Below are positions 8,308 through 20,068 of a stretch of 49,080 nt of DNA, piece by piece (within the stretch, counting starts at the first letter, position 1; every line of letters begins with the position of its first letter). Source of the DNA: Clostridia bacterium UC5.1-1E11 (GTDB lineage: Bacteria; Bacillota; Clostridia; Oscillospirales; Acutalibacteraceae); assembly GCA_001305115.1 (NCBI GenBank), contig BCAA01000017.1, forward strand, positions 1 through 49,080. Reading direction: 5' to 3'. A program made the position numbers and the translations under genes. The notes beneath the pieces were generated by a model. The model saw only the letters and a program-made list of their open reading frames with translations. It searched no databases and had not been told where the DNA came from.

Positions 8308-10837
8308 GGTGATTCTCCTGCGCCGAATCCTCCTCGGCCTCTGTCGCATCCATTATTTCATCGTCTCCGCCGTCGCCGTCATCCTCCGGCAATTCATCCT
8401 GGTCTTCGTCGTCCTCATGGGCTGTCCGCGCCAGAGTAACCACCTGGCTGCCTTCTGTCAGGCGCATGACGCGCACCCCCTTGCTGGGACGTGCACATTC
8501 ACGGATGGAGTTTGCGCGAATGCGGATAATGACACCGTCGGATGCAATCAAGATGATGTCGTCCTCCAAATCAACCACTTTGATGGCAGCTACATCGCCG
8601 TACTTCTCCACATGGTAGTTGAGCAGGCCTTTTCCTCCGCGGGATTGGACGCGGTAATCGTCAATAGAAGAGAGACGCCCATATCCAGTCTCACTGACCG
8701 TCAAAACCAGGCCGCCTTCACGCACAACGCTCATCCCGACCACGCAATCCCCCTGCCTGAGCGTCAGGGCTTTGACGCCGCGGGCCGCGCGGCCCATGGC
8801 ACGCACATCGCTCTCATGGAAACGGATTGCCATGCCCTTCTTCGTTGCAACCAGGAGGTCGTCGCTGCCGTCGGTCAGACGTACCCAGCTGAGTTCGTCG
8901 CCCTCATCGAGATCGATGGCGATTACGCCGCCTTTGCGGGTGGTCTGGAATGCGGAAAGAGGTGTGCGTTTGATGACGCCATTGCGCGTGACCATCACCA
9001 GATAACGATCCTCGTCGAACTCCGGTACACGGATCATCGAAGTGACCCGCTCATCCTGGGAAATCGGCAATAGGTTGGCGATGTTCATGCCCTTACTGGT
9101 GCGGGCCCCCTCCGGCACTTCATAACACTTTAGGCGGTAAACACGCCCCAAGTCGGTAAAGAACATCACATAATCGTGGCTGTTGATGACGAACATCTCG
9201 GTTGCCACATCCTCTTCGCGCCGCGTCATGCCGGAGACCCCACGCCCGCCGCGCCGCTGGGTACGGTACGTATCCGTCTTTTGCCGTTTGACATAGCCGA
9301 AGTTGGTCAGTGTGAGTACACATTCTTCCTCGGGAATCAGGTCTTCGATGTCCACTTCGCCGCTGATCGCTGCAATCTCGGTCCGGCGCTCATCGTTAAA
9401 CTTTTCCTTCACTGCGAGCGCCTCTTCCTTGACAATGGCAAGCACACGGCTCTCGTTGGAAAGGATGTCCTTCAGATCGGCAATTTTCACATGCAGCGCG
9501 CCCAGTTCGTCCTCCAACTTCTGGCGGTCCAGCCCGGTCAATGCGCCCAATTGCATCTGCACAATCGCCTGTGTCTGTACGTCGTCCAGGCCGAACCGCT
9601 CGGTCATGCGCTGCCGCGCCTGGGAACGGTCTTTGGATGTACGGATGATCGAAACCACTTCGTCGATGAAATCGACAGCAACCTGGAGGCCTTCCAGGAT
9701 GTGTGCGCGGTCTTCCGCCTTCTTAAGCTCGAAACGCGTGCGGCGTGTGACGACATCCTCCTGGAAGTCGATGTAATTCTGCAAAATCTCCCGGAGCGTC
9801 AACGTCTTTGGCTCGCCATTGACAATGGCCAGCATGATGACGCCAAAGGTCGTTTGCATCTGTGTGAACGTATAGAGCTTATTCAAAACGATCTGCGGGG
9901 AGGCGTCGCGCTTGACCGTAATCACAATGCGCATCCCCTGGCGGTCCGAGTGATCCTCGACGTTGGAAATGCCGTCAATACGCTTCTCTTTGACAAGCGT
10001 GGCGATGCTCTCAATCAAACGCGCCTTGTTCACCTGATACGGAATTTCCGTCACAATGATGCTGAACCGGCCGTTTTTTTCCTCCTCGATCTCTGCGCGC
10101 GCGCGCACTGTGATGCGTCCGCGCCCCGTTGCATAGGCCGCGCGAATCCCCGCGCGCCCCATGATGATTGCGCCGGTGGGGAAATCCGGCCCTTTGATGT
10201 ACTGCATCAACTCATCGAGCGATGCGTCCGGGTGGTCGATCAGGCAACACATGCCGTCGATGACCTCCCCCATATTGTGCGGTGGAATATTGGTCGCCAT
10301 ACCGACTGCAATACCGGTGGACCCATTGACCAACAGGTTCGGAAAATGGCTCGGCAGCACAACCGGCTCTTTCAAGCGGTCGTCATAGTTCGGCATGAAA
10401 TCGACGGTTTCCTTGTCGATGTCCTGTAGCATCTCGACCGCAACCTTGCTCATACGGCTTTCCGTATAACGATAGGCCGCAGGCGGGTCGCCATCCACGG
10501 AACCAAAGTTGCCGTGGCCGTCCACCAGCATATAGCGCATCGAAAAATCCTGCGCCAAACGCACCAATGCATCGTATACAGAGGCGTCGCCGTGCGGATG
10601 GTACCGGCCCAGAACCGAGCCGACGGTATCCGCACACTTGCGATAGGGCTTTTCGGGATTGAGCCCGTTCTCATACATCGTGTAAAGGATGCGGCGATGC
10701 ACGGGTTTTAAGCCATCGCGTACATCCGGCAGCGCACGCGATACAATGACCGACATCGAATAATCCAAAAAGGACTTTTTAATCTCCTTTTCGAGATCCA
10801 CGTTAATAATGCGATCGTTTTCCTGCATGTCTTGCAT
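8297..10837 (-). CDS. gyrA: DNA gyrase subunit A
   Basis: 846 residues from the ATG at 10837, behind GAAAGGA. It is the DNA breakage-rejoining subunit that works with GyrB to introduce negative supercoils. The catalytic tyrosine is Y124 in AYRYTESRM. The quinolone-binding segment reads [12 protein letters not shown], so the position equivalent to E. coli Ser83 is Ala85, while Asp87 is kept as Asp89. The GyrA box [10 protein letters not shown] is present in the C-terminal domain, followed by an unusually acidic tail ([18 protein letters not shown]). The frame is intact. It follows a terminator that ends the gyrB/YcxB group, so it probably has its own promoter. Confidence 0.97.
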   Translation of the reverse strand: MQDMQENDRIINVDLEKEIKKSFLDYSMSVIVSRALPDVRDGLKPVHRRILYTMYENGLNPEKPYRKCADTVGSVLGRYHPHGDASVYDALVRLAQDFSMRYMLVDGHGNFGSVDGDPPAAYRYTESRMSKVAVEMLQDIDKETVDFMPNYDDRLKEPVVLPSHFPNLLVNGSTGIAVGMATNIPPHNMGEVIDGMCCLIDHPDASLDELMQYIKGPDFPTGAIIMGRAGIRAAYATGRGRITVRARAEIEEEKNGRFSIIVTEIPYQVNKARLIESIATLVKEKRIDGISNVEDHSDRQGMRIVITVKRDASPQIVLNKLYTFTQMQTTFGVIMLAIVNGEPKTLTLREILQNYIDFQEDVVTRRTRFELKKAEDRAHILEGLQVAVDFIDEVVSIIRTSKDRSQARQRMTERFGLDDVQTQAIVQMQLGALTGLDRQKLEDELGALHVKIADLKDILSNESRVLAIVKEEALAVKEKFNDERRTEIAAISGEVDIEDLIPEEECVLTLTNFGYVKRQKTDTYRTQRRGGRGVSGMTRREEDVATEMFVINSHDYVMFFTDLGRVYRLKCYEVPEGARTSKGMNIANLLPISQDERVTSMIRVPEFDEDRYLVMVTRNGVIKRTPLSAFQTTRKGGVIAIDLDEGDELSWVRLTDGSDDLLVATKKGMAIRFHESDVRAMGRAARGVKALTLRQGDCVVGMSVVREGGLVLTVSETGYGRLSSIDDYRVQSRGGKGLLNYHVEKYGDVAAIKVVDLEDDIILIASDGVIIRIRANSIRECARPSKGVRVMRLTEGSQVVTLARTAHEDDEDQDELPEDDGDGGDDEIMDATEAEEDSAQENHHEE

Positions 10838-10886
10838 TTTAGAAACCAATCCTTTCTTTCGAGCCTACGGCGATCCGCAGGGATCG

Positions 10887-10928
10887 CTTTATAAAAATAA
10901 ACGAGGGAGGGATCATAAAATTCCCTCG
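10887..10928 (-). terminator. Terminator after the YcxB-like gene
   Basis: Arms CGAGGGA (10902-10908) and TCCCTCG (10922-10928) form a stem that on the minus strand is followed by TTTATTTTTAT. It would end the transcript running from gyrB through the YcxB-like genes and separate it from gyrA. Confidence 0.7.
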
Positions 10929-11056
10929 CATAGAGTGTTCCAAATCCCACAGAACTGCCGCAAACACGTCGGCACTCCCGAATTCCCGGCTGACTCGCCC
11001 CCAAAAATGGCCGCTTGCCTTTTCAACCATTCAAACCATCAACCACTGCCCGCCGG

Positions 11057-11608
11057 CTATTCAAGGCGTTCCGGTCCGTTTTTTCCGGCATTTTGAAACA
11101 ATTTTTGCAGCGTTTTGGACTCCTCCGGAGAAAGAGATCTCTTTGGGACATACCGCGCTTCCCCCGGACCCAGCTGCAACAAAACCACCCGCTCATCCTC
11201 CCAAACGGACAACATGGAATAGGGAAGAGAGGCCGCATAGCGATCGGATTTTACCACCACATGGTCTGTAAAAAAGAACAGGGACTGCGCCGTCATACGT
11301 TCCCCGGCATGATCGTAAAACGACTGTGCCCGGCTGCGCACAAAGAGCGGTTCAATGGAATCGTGAAAAAATCCCACAGCCAACCCAAGCAATACCAAAA
11401 GGGAGAAAAACACCATATTTTGCGGGTTTCCCACCCCAAAGAACAGGCAGAGTACAAATCCAGCCACCACCAGTACAAATCCGGACGCGCGCAAAAACAG
11501 GCGCTCCCCGGGCGATGCAGCTGCATGGCATGCAGCCAGTTGATAGTCGGCATAATCTTGTTTTGTCGGTAAAAAGCTGACCGAAAGCAGCGGTTCCTGT
11601 TGTTCCAT
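11057..11608 (-). CDS. YcxB-like membrane protein 1
   Basis: 183 residues. Two adjacent transmembrane segments (about residues 37-58 and 65-82, ASGFVLVVAGFVL and FFSLLVLLGLAVGFF) are followed by a C-terminal domain with the YcxB-like pattern YDHAGERMTAQSLFFFTDHV, Y..LPYSMLSVWED and a final ARYVPKRSL. The open frame extends upstream, but GGAGGACGC directly before the ATG at 11608 sets the start. Function is not established for the family. It is the last of three related genes downstream of gyrB (with 12795 and 13379), interrupted by the DUF6054-like gene. Confidence 0.75.
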   Translation of the reverse strand: MEQQEPLLSVSFLPTKQDYADYQLAACHAAASPGERLFLRASGFVLVVAGFVLCLFFGVGNPQNMVFFSLLVLLGLAVGFFHDSIEPLFVRSRAQSFYDHAGERMTAQSLFFFTDHVVVKSDRYAASLPYSMLSVWEDERVVLLQLGPGEARYVPKRSLSPEESKTLQKLFQNAGKNGPERLE

Positions 11609-11818
11609 GCGTCCTCCAAGCTGGCGTTGCTGCCGGATGAATCGAAGCGTGTATACACGTTTACATTTGAGCCGAAGAAGCAACGCTCACCAACTCTTAA
11701 GTTTAAATCCTGGTCAATTGCTAATCGATTTAATTACAAGCAGTATATATTTATATTAATTATACCATCTATAGAATCAAGACATCTGCTCAATCCAACG
11801 ATCAAGGCAAATTTCGCG

Positions 11819-12151
11819 TTAAAAACGCTCGAGGCTCTGTTCCACAATCTGGACGATGTCTTCCTCCGTACCCCAATCCAAATGGAAAAGCATCCCGGTT
11901 CCACCACCGGCGCCGATCGCAGAAACGGTCACGGTGTTTCCACAGCCGACGACGGTCAGAGTCAAACTGGCACGGCTGTTATTGCGCATATAATAGCGGT
12001 CATAAACGCGTACGGCGATCCGTGTATTGCCCAGATCGCAGTCGGTCCCATCTACAAAATGAAGAAATCCTCCGCTTGCCTGAATCGTTCGTTCCAGAAA
12101 GGACAACACTTCTTGAAAATCTCCCGTCAGAGTTCTTTCGTACTTTGCCAT
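11819..12151 (-). CDS. DUF6054-like small protein
   Basis: 110 residues, no signal peptide or membrane segment. The pattern MAKYERTLTGDF, RIAVRVYDRYYMRNNSRASLTL, then a glycine-rich SAIGAGGGTGM near residue 80-90 and a final E-rich segment resembles the DUF6054 family of small clostridial proteins. No function is known. The start is supported by GCGGAGGGGACGCA before the ATG. It lies between two YcxB-like genes, with 210 bases to the next one. Confidence 0.65.
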   Translation of the reverse strand: MAKYERTLTGDFQEVLSFLERTIQASGGFLHFVDGTDCDLGNTRIAVRVYDRYYMRNNSRASLTLTVVGCGNTVTVSAIGAGGGTGMLFHLDWGTEEDIVQIVEQSLERF

Positions 12152-12344
12152 TGCGTCCCCTCCGCTTCTTTCTATGCGTTTTGGCTTGATCGCAGGAACT
12201 GCCGCTTTTTATCTCCGTATGGACACGCCCACTATGCAAAAGATTGCCTAGACGGTATTGGCAGCCGGATGCCATGCAAAAGAAAGCATGCGGAAATCGT
12301 TTTCAAAAACGCTCTGCCCGCATTGAGTGACCGTTAGCAGCTGT

Positions 12345-12493
12345 TTTTATGTCCAGCAGATTCCAATACGTTTGCAGAAACCCCTTCCGGTTTTTCTGGG
12401 TGCGAACCTTTTCTTTTCGCCGCGCACCTTCGCCCTCCTGGACAGCAGCCCGTTCTATTTACGGTCTGGTGCACAACTATCTGCCCGCATTTC
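12345..12493. repeat. 150-bp direct repeat, distal copy
   Basis: Shares with 12683-12830 the blocks TTTTATGTCC, GCAGATTCCAA, TTTTCTTTTCGCCGC and GGACAGCAGCCC. The two copies are offset by 337 bases (measured at GGACAGCAGCCC). The spacer between them contains a relic of the 99-bp repeat family seen at 1-320. No gene lies in 12152-12794. Confidence 0.8.
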
Positions 12494-12496
12494 GAG

Positions 12497-12690
12497 CGTT
12501 GTCTTAAGAAAACCTGTAGGGGCGGCTAACAACCTGCCTAGGAAAGAATGATATTCGCGTCCCACTCAGTATTATTTCTACCTCAATACACCTTTTCGGG
12601 CGTTGTTTTAAGAAAATAGAGAGGATGGTCTCGGATGATCCCTAAAAAGGTTCTGATCTCACCGTTCTTTTGGATGGCCGTTTTATGTCC
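12497..12690. repeat. Diverged copy of the 99-bp repeat family
   Basis: TGTAGGGGCGGCTAACAAC, CCTAGGAAAG, TTTTCGGGCGTTGTTTTAAG and AAAATAGAGAGGATGG match, in order, the unit and flank of the array at 1-320, including a following hairpin-like CACCGTTCTTTTGGATGGCCG. Only one unit is present here. Confidence 0.8.
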
Positions 12691-12830
12691 GGCAGATTCC
12701 AACACACCCGCAGGAATTCTTTTCCGTTTGTCCGGTGGGGAACTTTTTCTTTTCGCCGCACACCTTCGTCTTTCTGGACAGCAGCCCATCCCGTTTACGA
12801 TTTGATACACAAATACCGGCTGGCAAACTG
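12683..12830. repeat. 150-bp direct repeat, proximal copy
   Basis: The counterpart of 12345-12493. Its right end reaches into the last codons and stop of the YcxB-like gene at 12795, so the repeat covers the 3' end of a gene, as in the arrays at rsmG, the FMN reductase and crp. Confidence 0.75.
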
Positions 12831-13361
12831 TTCGCGCAGATGAATCGATACCGCTTCCCGTTGTTCCGGCGAAGTCCGTTGTTTATCGACGATCAAAAGC
12901 CGCCGGTCCCAACCGCCTATCACCACCCAAAATGCAGGGCTTTCCAGGCATGCATCATAATCGCTCCAATAAGCGCTGATTTTTTCATAAGGGGTATCGC
13001 AACAAACGCTGTCCCGATAAAGAGAAATTTGACACGGCTCCTGCCAAAAACGGTTCTGTTCAAAGACCGCTTTGGCGCGTTTGCGCTGGTTTTCCGGCTG
13101 TATCCAGAAAAACCAGGCGGCCAAAAGGACGGCCAAACATCCGATCACAAGAGGAATCCAAGCGGTTGCATATTGATACCGGTAAAGCGGAATACAAGAA
13201 AACGCCAGCGCAGCCACCGTCAACGCAGCCGCCGCACGCACACCTCTGCGATTCCAAATCGAACGGTGGCTTTCCGCGAGCACGGCCGCCTGTGCATATT
13301 GTTCCGCGGTGAGTGTTTGTCGCACTACAGCAAGTGGGTCTCCCTCATAAAACGTTGGCAT
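12795..13361 (-). CDS. YcxB-like membrane protein 2
   Basis: 188 residues from the ATG at 13361, behind AAAGGAGGACGGCG. Two transmembrane segments lie at about residues 44-60 (AALTVAALAFSCIPLY) and 68-85 (WIPLVIGCLAVLLAAWFFW). The C-terminal domain (FWQEPCQISLYRDSVCC, YEKISAYWSDYDACLE, WVVIGGWDRRLLIVDK) is of the YcxB-like type, a PH-like fold of unknown function. Seventeen bases separate it from the gene at 13379, so they share a transcript. Its 3' end is covered by a direct repeat. Confidence 0.72.
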   Translation of the reverse strand: MPTFYEGDPLAVVRQTLTAEQYAQAAVLAESHRSIWNRRGVRAAAALTVAALAFSCIPLYRYQYATAWIPLVIGCLAVLLAAWFFWIQPENQRKRAKAVFEQNRFWQEPCQISLYRDSVCCDTPYEKISAYWSDYDACLESPAFWVVIGGWDRRLLIVDKQRTSPEQREAVSIHLREQFASRYLCIKS

Positions 13362-13378
13362 CGCCGTCCTCCTTTCAG

Positions 13379-14053
13379 CTATTCCTCCCGCGGATGTGTT
13401 CCCGCCAGAATGGCTGCCTGGACCTCTGGCAAAACCGAAGGCTCCACGCAACGCATGGGAAGGATCACCATATCGTCACCCTTAAAATAGACAACGATAT
13501 TCTGCTGATAGATCGCACTTTGACAGGAACCATCCAGCGGAATCTCCCACTGGTTTTCCCCGCGCCCCATCTCGATCTTGTGCGGATAAACTTCCATACA
13601 AATCTCCTTGCCATCCGTATTCCGTCTGGCATCCTGCTTGATACGGATGTCCGGCAAAAAGATCATAATGAAGATAAACGCCGCGCAGACGGTCGCAAAA
13701 AACAGATTGTCTGCATTGTGATTCAAAAAGAAAAGCACCAGGAAAGCCAAAAACAGGACGGAAAAAACAATCAGCTGAATCCGCATGCGTTTTTTACGCC
13801 GTTTATCAAACTGTGTTGCACGCATGCAGGTGCGAATTTCCTCTTCCGTCAGAACATAGGAGAGCTTGACGCCGGTGATGGTATCCTTGTAATCCTCATC
13901 GGCCCCCTCTGCCACGATCTCCGCTTCACTGCCATCCCACTGGACAGGCTCCTCCTGTTCTTCTTCCTCCAAAAGCTCCTGTTCGGGGGTCTCGTCCCCC
14001 TGCGGTTCCGGAGGCTGGGCGTTCTCTTCGTTTTCTCTTGTGTAATCTTTCAT
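13379..14053 (-). CDS. YcxB-like membrane protein 3
   Basis: 224 residues from the ATG at 14053, behind ATAAAGGAG. The N-terminal 65 residues are very acidic and probably disordered (EQELLEEEEQEEPVQW). Then come a basic patch RRKKRMR, two transmembrane segments (about 100-118 IVFSVLFLAFLVLFFL and 125-142 FFATVCAAFIFIMIFL), and a YcxB-like C-terminal domain (KEICMEVYPHKIEMGRGENQ, GDDMVILPMRCV). It lies 114 bases after gyrB and starts the membrane-protein group of that operon. Function unknown. Confidence 0.75.
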   Translation of the reverse strand: MKDYTRENEENAQPPEPQGDETPEQELLEEEEQEEPVQWDGSEAEIVAEGADEDYKDTITGVKLSYVLTEEEIRTCMRATQFDKRRKKRMRIQLIVFSVLFLAFLVLFFLNHNADNLFFATVCAAFIFIMIFLPDIRIKQDARRNTDGKEICMEVYPHKIEMGRGENQWEIPLDGSCQSAIYQQNIVVYFKGDDMVILPMRCVEPSVLPEVQAAILAGTHPREE

Positions 14054-14167
14054 GTAGGTTTCTCCTTTATATGTTTGGACGCTTTGCGTCGCTCTGCGGA
14101 TTCCCTGCCAAAACCGGCAGGGGCCTTTGGTTTGCAATATCACCGGCCGGCAAAGCGCGGCCGCCAA

Positions 14168-16113
<1,946 letters not shown>

Positions 16114-16323
16114 CTATTCCCCCAATAAGACACATAGCAGGTGCGAAAACGCTTCACACCTCCGGCGGCAACCGTACGGCAGAATCAAAACCAACTGAAA
16201 ATTAAAAAACGGAAGTCCCGTCTGCCAATCCCAAAAATCTGGCCGCCCTTTCTTCGAACAGGATGCATAAGATCGTTTCAGACAATCCGAAGCCAGCTTC
16301 TCGGCCGGCCTCCTTGATATCCA

Positions 16324-16821
16324 TCACAACCGCTTTGGAATTCGCGGGTGATCGCCCCCCTCAGCCGGATTCCTCTGGGGCGCGCCCCTGGCTGCTCCGG
16401 ACGCCGGCTGGCCTCGCCGCGGCATTTCACGCGGAATATCCACGCGCTGGGTGTCGTGAACCGGCCTTTGAACTGGCCTGCGGCGGATGGATTGCGGCAC
16501 GCTTGGCGGGTCCTTTGCCTGCTGAATGGGACGCAGACGCACAAAAAATGGGCTGATGAAAAAGAAAATGAGAAACGGCACAGCGATCAAGACCAGCGCA
16601 GTAAAGCTGAATTCCTGTACCAGCGCCACAAATAATACGAAAAAGATCGCGCCAGCCACTGCCGCTACTACCGCAAGAGGGTAGATACGCTTATCCAACG
16701 ACACATTGGAACAGGAGCCGCATTTTCCGCAGCGGTATTCCCCCTGTGTTTTGAGTGCCCATGCGCGGAACCAGTTGACTGTTTTCCCACAATGCGGGCA
16801 TTTTGGAAGCATTCGTCGCAT
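16324..16821 (-). CDS. Zinc-ribbon membrane protein
   Basis: 165 residues. The N-terminal CPHCGKTVNWFRAWAL followed by CGKCG forms a zinc ribbon with 19 residues between the CxxC pairs. Two transmembrane helices follow (about residues 46-68 and 72-92: LAVVAAVAGAIFFVLFVALV and TALVLIAVPFLIFFFIS), then a long basic Arg/Pro/Gln tail, probably cytoplasmic and disordered. The start has AAAAGGGGAAAATC before the ATG. It sits between remB and gyrB in the same direction and is probably co-transcribed. No function is known. Confidence 0.72.
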   Translation of the reverse strand: MRRMLPKCPHCGKTVNWFRAWALKTQGEYRCGKCGSCSNVSLDKRIYPLAVVAAVAGAIFFVLFVALVQEFSFTALVLIAVPFLIFFFISPFFVRLRPIQQAKDPPSVPQSIRRRPVQRPVHDTQRVDIPREMPRRGQPASGAARGAPQRNPAEGGDHPRIPKRL

Positions 16822-16842
16822 GATTTTCCCCTTTTCGTTGAT

Positions 16843-17115
16843 TTAAACATTGGAAATTTCGTCGATATACCCTGTGCGCTTTAAAAGCGTCGCAGAGGAA
16901 ATCTGAGAGATATAGACCGTTTCACGGTTCTTTTCATCACGGCAAAGCACAAACGATTTCGGCAGTTCCATACTGACATTGACAACTTTTCCGGACTTTT
17001 CCGCCTGTGCCAGATAGTTTCTCGTAATTTTTGAAATGGTGGAGGTTTCCATATTGAAGATACCGACGATTTCATCCATTTTGATCACGGTATCCTGCCC
17101 CAAATGTAGGTACAT
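16843..17115 (-). CDS. remB: RemB/YaaB-like extracellular matrix regulatory protein
   Basis: 90 residues from the ATG at 17115, preceded by GGAGAGGAGAGC. The N-terminus [20 protein letters not shown] and the spacing [11 protein letters not shown] fit the RemB (YaaB) family found between recF and gyrB in Bacillus subtilis. The family relates to the DNA-binding RemA regulator of biofilm matrix genes; for RemB itself the role is less clear. Its start overlaps the end of recF by 44 bases, which suggests translational coupling. Confidence 0.85.
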   Translation of the reverse strand: MYLHLGQDTVIKMDEIVGIFNMETSTISKITRNYLAQAEKSGKVVNVSMELPKSFVLCRDEKNRETVYISQISSATLLKRTGYIDEISNV

Positions 17116-18178
17116 AAAGCTCTCCTCTCCGTACTTCAAACAGCGCTCCATCCTCCAAACGCTTCACTGCGTCCGGTTCGCAACATGTCAAAAATACCTG
17201 CCGGCCGTCCAACCGGTTGAGCAGGTAGTTCTGCCGTCCGGTGTCCAGCTCACTCATCACATCGTCCAACAGGATCACCGGCGTTTCGCCGCTTTCCCGT
17301 TCCAGGACGTCTGCTTCGGCCAGTTTGAGCGCCAAGACCAAGGACCGCTGCTGCCCCTGAGAACCAAAAGCCCTTGCAGACACGCCGTCCACGGTTACTT
17401 CCAAATCGTCGCGGTGCGGACCAACGGTGGTATGCCCGCTTTGGAGATCATCGCGGCGCGTAACTGCCAATGCCTCTCTTAGATTTTCGGCGCTTTTTTG
17501 ATACTGTATTCCAAAACATTCCTTATTTTCGGAAATCCCCGCATAGAGTTCTCGCGCAGGACCTTCCAGTTTCTCTATGTAAGACGCCCGTTCCTTTGCA
17601 ATCGCGTCTCCATACCGTGCCAGGCGGTCATCCCAAATCTCCAAGGTATCCAGCAGCTCTGCATGGCGCGGAATATCCTTCAAAAGCGCATTGCGCTGAA
17701 CCAAGGTATGATTGTAACGCGACAATAACGGCGCATAAGCCGGCTTCACCTGGCACAGGGCCGCATCCATAAAATTGCGCCGCAATGCCGGACCGCTTTT
17801 GATTAAGGAGAGATGCTCCGGCGAAAACAGCACTGCGCGAAACTTACCGACCAATTCTGCCGGAGAACGCTTCGGCACGCCGTTGAGCGCCGCACTGCGC
17901 CGGCCATTCTGAATGGTGAGTTCCGCCTCCTGTTCGCGCTCCTCGCTATAAAATTGCAGGTTCAATGTGGCCTTGTCCTGTCCAAAGGCCACCAACTCCC
18001 CGTCGCGCGCGCCTCGAAAGGAACGCCCTCCGGTAAATAGCCACATGGCCTCCAAAAGATTGGTCTTCCCCTGCGCATTCCTGCCATAGATGACATTCAT
18101 CCCTGGACAGGGGGACAAGCTCCCCGCACAGAGGTTTCGGTAATGTTCAAATGCCAGATGAATGATCTTCAGGGCCAC
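17072..18178 (-). CDS. recF: DNA replication and repair protein RecF
   Basis: About 368 residues from the GTG at 18178 ([16 protein letters not shown]), with ACGAGGT just upstream. RecF is an SMC-like ATPase that helps load RecA at gaps. Walker A is [13 protein letters not shown] (about residues 30-42), the signature region is [19 protein letters not shown], and Walker B is [12 protein letters not shown]. The apparent longer fusion with the upstream S4-domain gene results from one missing base in that gene and is not real. It overlaps yaaA by about 30 bases and remB by 44. Confidence 0.95.
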   Translation of the reverse strand: MALKIIHLAFEHYRNLCAGSLSPCPGMNVIYGRNAQGKTNLLEAMWLFTGGRSFRGARDGELVAFGQDKATLNLQFYSEEREQEAELTIQNGRRSAALNGVPKRSPAELVGKFRAVLFSPEHLSLIKSGPALRRNFMDAALCQVKPAYAPLLSRYNHTLVQRNALLKDIPRHAELLDTLEIWDDRLARYGDAIAKERASYIEKLEGPARELYAGISENKECFGIQYQKSAENLREALAVTRRDDLQSGHTTVGPHRDDLEVTVDGVSARAFGSQGQQRSLVLALKLAEADVLERESGETPVILLDDVMSELDTGRQNYLLNRLDGRQVFLTCCEPDAVKRLEDGALFEVRRGELYVPTFGAGYRDQNG

Positions 18179-18385
18179 ACACCTCGTAACATACGTTGTT
18201 GTATACCGCCTGGTCGCCAGGCCGCATTTTTTGCCGCGCATGGTGCATGTTTCACCGTTTACCTGCACTTTTCCGGCTTGAATCTCAAATTTTGCCTGGC
18301 CGCCGGTATCCACCGCGCCACCACATTTGAGTAGAGCATCCAAACGGATAAACTCTGTATCGATTGAGATACGTTCTTTCTTCAT
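18147..18385 (-). CDS. yaaA: S4-domain RNA-binding protein YaaA/RlbA (frameshift in sequence)
   Basis: About 79 residues after correction. [20 protein letters not shown], then [16 protein letters not shown], is the S4 RNA-binding fold of the small protein encoded between dnaN and recF. At the T6 run 18227-18232 (A6 on the coding strand) one base is missing; adding it gives [20 protein letters not shown] and a stop at 18147. As written, the frame runs on into recF. The family binds RNA and has been linked to ribosome assembly, but its role is not settled. The start ATG at 18385 is chosen by family length; the Shine-Dalgarno is weak. Confidence 0.85.
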
Positions 18386-18477
18386 AAATCGGTCTCTTTT
18401 CTTCAAAATAGGGTCCTCCGGCAGCGGATTCTTCCCTGTTACCGACGTTTTTGGGGAATCCGCTGCGGGGATACCGG

Positions 18478-19587
18478 TCAGTTTTCACTTTTTAAGCGGA
18501 CTGGCAACACTAGGAATAAAAAGGCGTTCCCTTCCCTCGGAAGAACCTTCATTGGACTTAAGGGGCCATTTAACTGCACCTTTACTTCGTCTCCCTCCGC
18601 GTTGCGCAGGGCGTCCAGCAAGTACCGGTTATTAAATCCAATCTCTACCGTGTTTCCGGTCATCTGTGCCTCAAATTGATCGTTTGCGCGCCCCATGGAG
18701 GTGGAACAAGACAGCTTGATCTCGTTGTCTTCAAATACACAACGGACGGGGCTCTTCAAACGGTCGGTAATCAACAGTGAAACACGCTCTACGCTTTCAA
18801 TAAAACAGCGTGTATTGACAAACACTTCTGTGCTGCTTGCCGACGGGATCGCTGCTTTATAATCTAAGAATTCTCCTTCCAAAAGCCGTGAGATCACCGT
18901 GTACTTTCCAATTTTAAACAGAATATGTCTCCGTCCAACCAATAGGGAGAGGGTGTCCTCTTCACTGTCGCTGAGCAACTTCGTCACTTCGCTGAGCGTC
19001 TTACCAGGGACAACAAAGTTCGTTTCTTCCGCACTTTGTACCGGTTCCTCGCGGATTGCCAGCCGATAACCGTCCACGGAGACCAATCGAAGCGTCCCAC
19101 TTCCCAATTCGAACAACGTTCCCGTATGAATGGGCTTGGCATCTGTGTCTGCAACGGCAAAGATGGTTTGGCGGATCATACTCTTCAACAGGCTGTGTGG
19201 AAGTTCAATCGTTGTTTCCCCTGTAATCGAAGGGATCTCCGGATATTCCTCCGCAGGTATCCCTACGATCGAAAATTCGCTGGGGCCACAGGTAATTGCG
19301 GTGATATTCTTTTCGTCTGAAGAAATACACACCTGATCGGCGGGAAGGCGGCGCACAATATCGCCAAACAAACGTGCGCTTAAAACCAAGCTTCCCGGTT
19401 CATCCACTTTTGCCTCAATGGTTGTTGTCATCCCTAATTCCAAATCGTAGCCACACAGGGTGACTCCCTGCTCATTAGCTTTTAAAAGAATACCTTCGAG
19501 CGCTGGAATCGAGGACTTTGTGGAAACCGCGCGCTGTACGTTTGAGACAGCTTCGGTCAACTGTTGTTTGCTGCAAGTTATTTTCAT
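18478..19587 (-). CDS. dnaN: DNA polymerase III beta subunit (sliding clamp)
   Basis: 369 residues from the ATG at 19587 ([20 protein letters not shown]), with AAAGGGTGAT upstream. The ring-shaped dimer tethers DNA polymerase III to DNA. The three-domain clamp layout is visible in [15 protein letters not shown], the central [12 protein letters not shown], and the C-terminal [20 protein letters not shown] with the end segment [10 protein letters not shown]. It lies downstream of dnaA in the same direction, separated by the dnaA-dnaN spacer with DnaA-box-like sites. Confidence 0.97.
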   Translation of the reverse strand: MKITCSKQQLTEAVSNVQRAVSTKSSIPALEGILLKANEQGVTLCGYDLELGMTTTIEAKVDEPGSLVLSARLFGDIVRRLPADQVCISSDEKNITAITCGPSEFSIVGIPAEEYPEIPSITGETTIELPHSLLKSMIRQTIFAVADTDAKPIHTGTLFELGSGTLRLVSVDGYRLAIREEPVQSAEETNFVVPGKTLSEVTKLLSDSEEDTLSLLVGRRHILFKIGKYTVISRLLEGEFLDYKAAIPSASSTEVFVNTRCFIESVERVSLLITDRLKSPVRCVFEDNEIKLSCSTSMGRANDQFEAQMTGNTVEIGFNNRYLLDALRNAEGDEVKVQLNGPLSPMKVLPREGNAFLFLVLPVRLKSEN

Positions 19588-20068
19588 CGTATCACCCTTT
19601 ATCGATTCGGGCCAAAGTGGCTCGATGTTTTCCACCTTGTTTGCTGTGTTTCCACTGCAACTTCCGGTTTTCTCTTTATATAAGCATTGCATTGGTATGC
19701 TTTTGATTTAGTACCAGCAGTAGGGGCCGGGGAAATGTGGAAAATTTCCGCAAATCCAGCGGCGGTGCGGAAAAATAACCATGAATTTTCATTTTTTGTA
19801 TGTTTATGCATTGTGGAAGGTTGTATTATTAACCGCAGAATCAACAAAGTGTTGAAAACTCTGTGGGGAAAGTTGAAAACACGTTAAAAGTTTTAGAGGT
19901 ACAAAAAGCCGTCCGTTTCATAGGTATCTTTTTTAGAAACGGCTTAAAATTTTCTATACTATTTGTATTATCAAAGGCGCACGGGGGCGAAAAATACCCC
20001 CATTTGTCCAGGAAAATTGCCGGTTGGCGGAAACGGCGAAAAGACAAGCACGGCTGAAAAAAGCCCTT
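19588..20068. other. dnaA-dnaN intergenic part of oriC
   Basis: 480 AT-rich bases with several sites resembling the DnaA box TTWTNCACA: TGTGGAAAA (19736-19744), TGTGGAAGG (19812-19820), TGTTGAAAA (19850-19858) and TGTGGGGAA (19862-19870), mostly in the same orientation. This is the usual place of the second half of a bipartite Firmicute origin. Unwinding elements were not resolved. Confidence 0.7.

Noticed and set aside
9176..10429. A 417-codon plus-strand open frame antisense to gyrA
   Set aside because: It is a shadow of the high-GC third-position bias of gyrA; composition is not protein-like and there is no ribosome site.
17072..18406. A natural S4-RecF fusion protein of 444 residues
   Set aside because: The join contains unrelated residues ([16 protein letters not shown]). 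Adding one A restores the usual YaaA C-terminus and stop, and RecF has its own GTG start.
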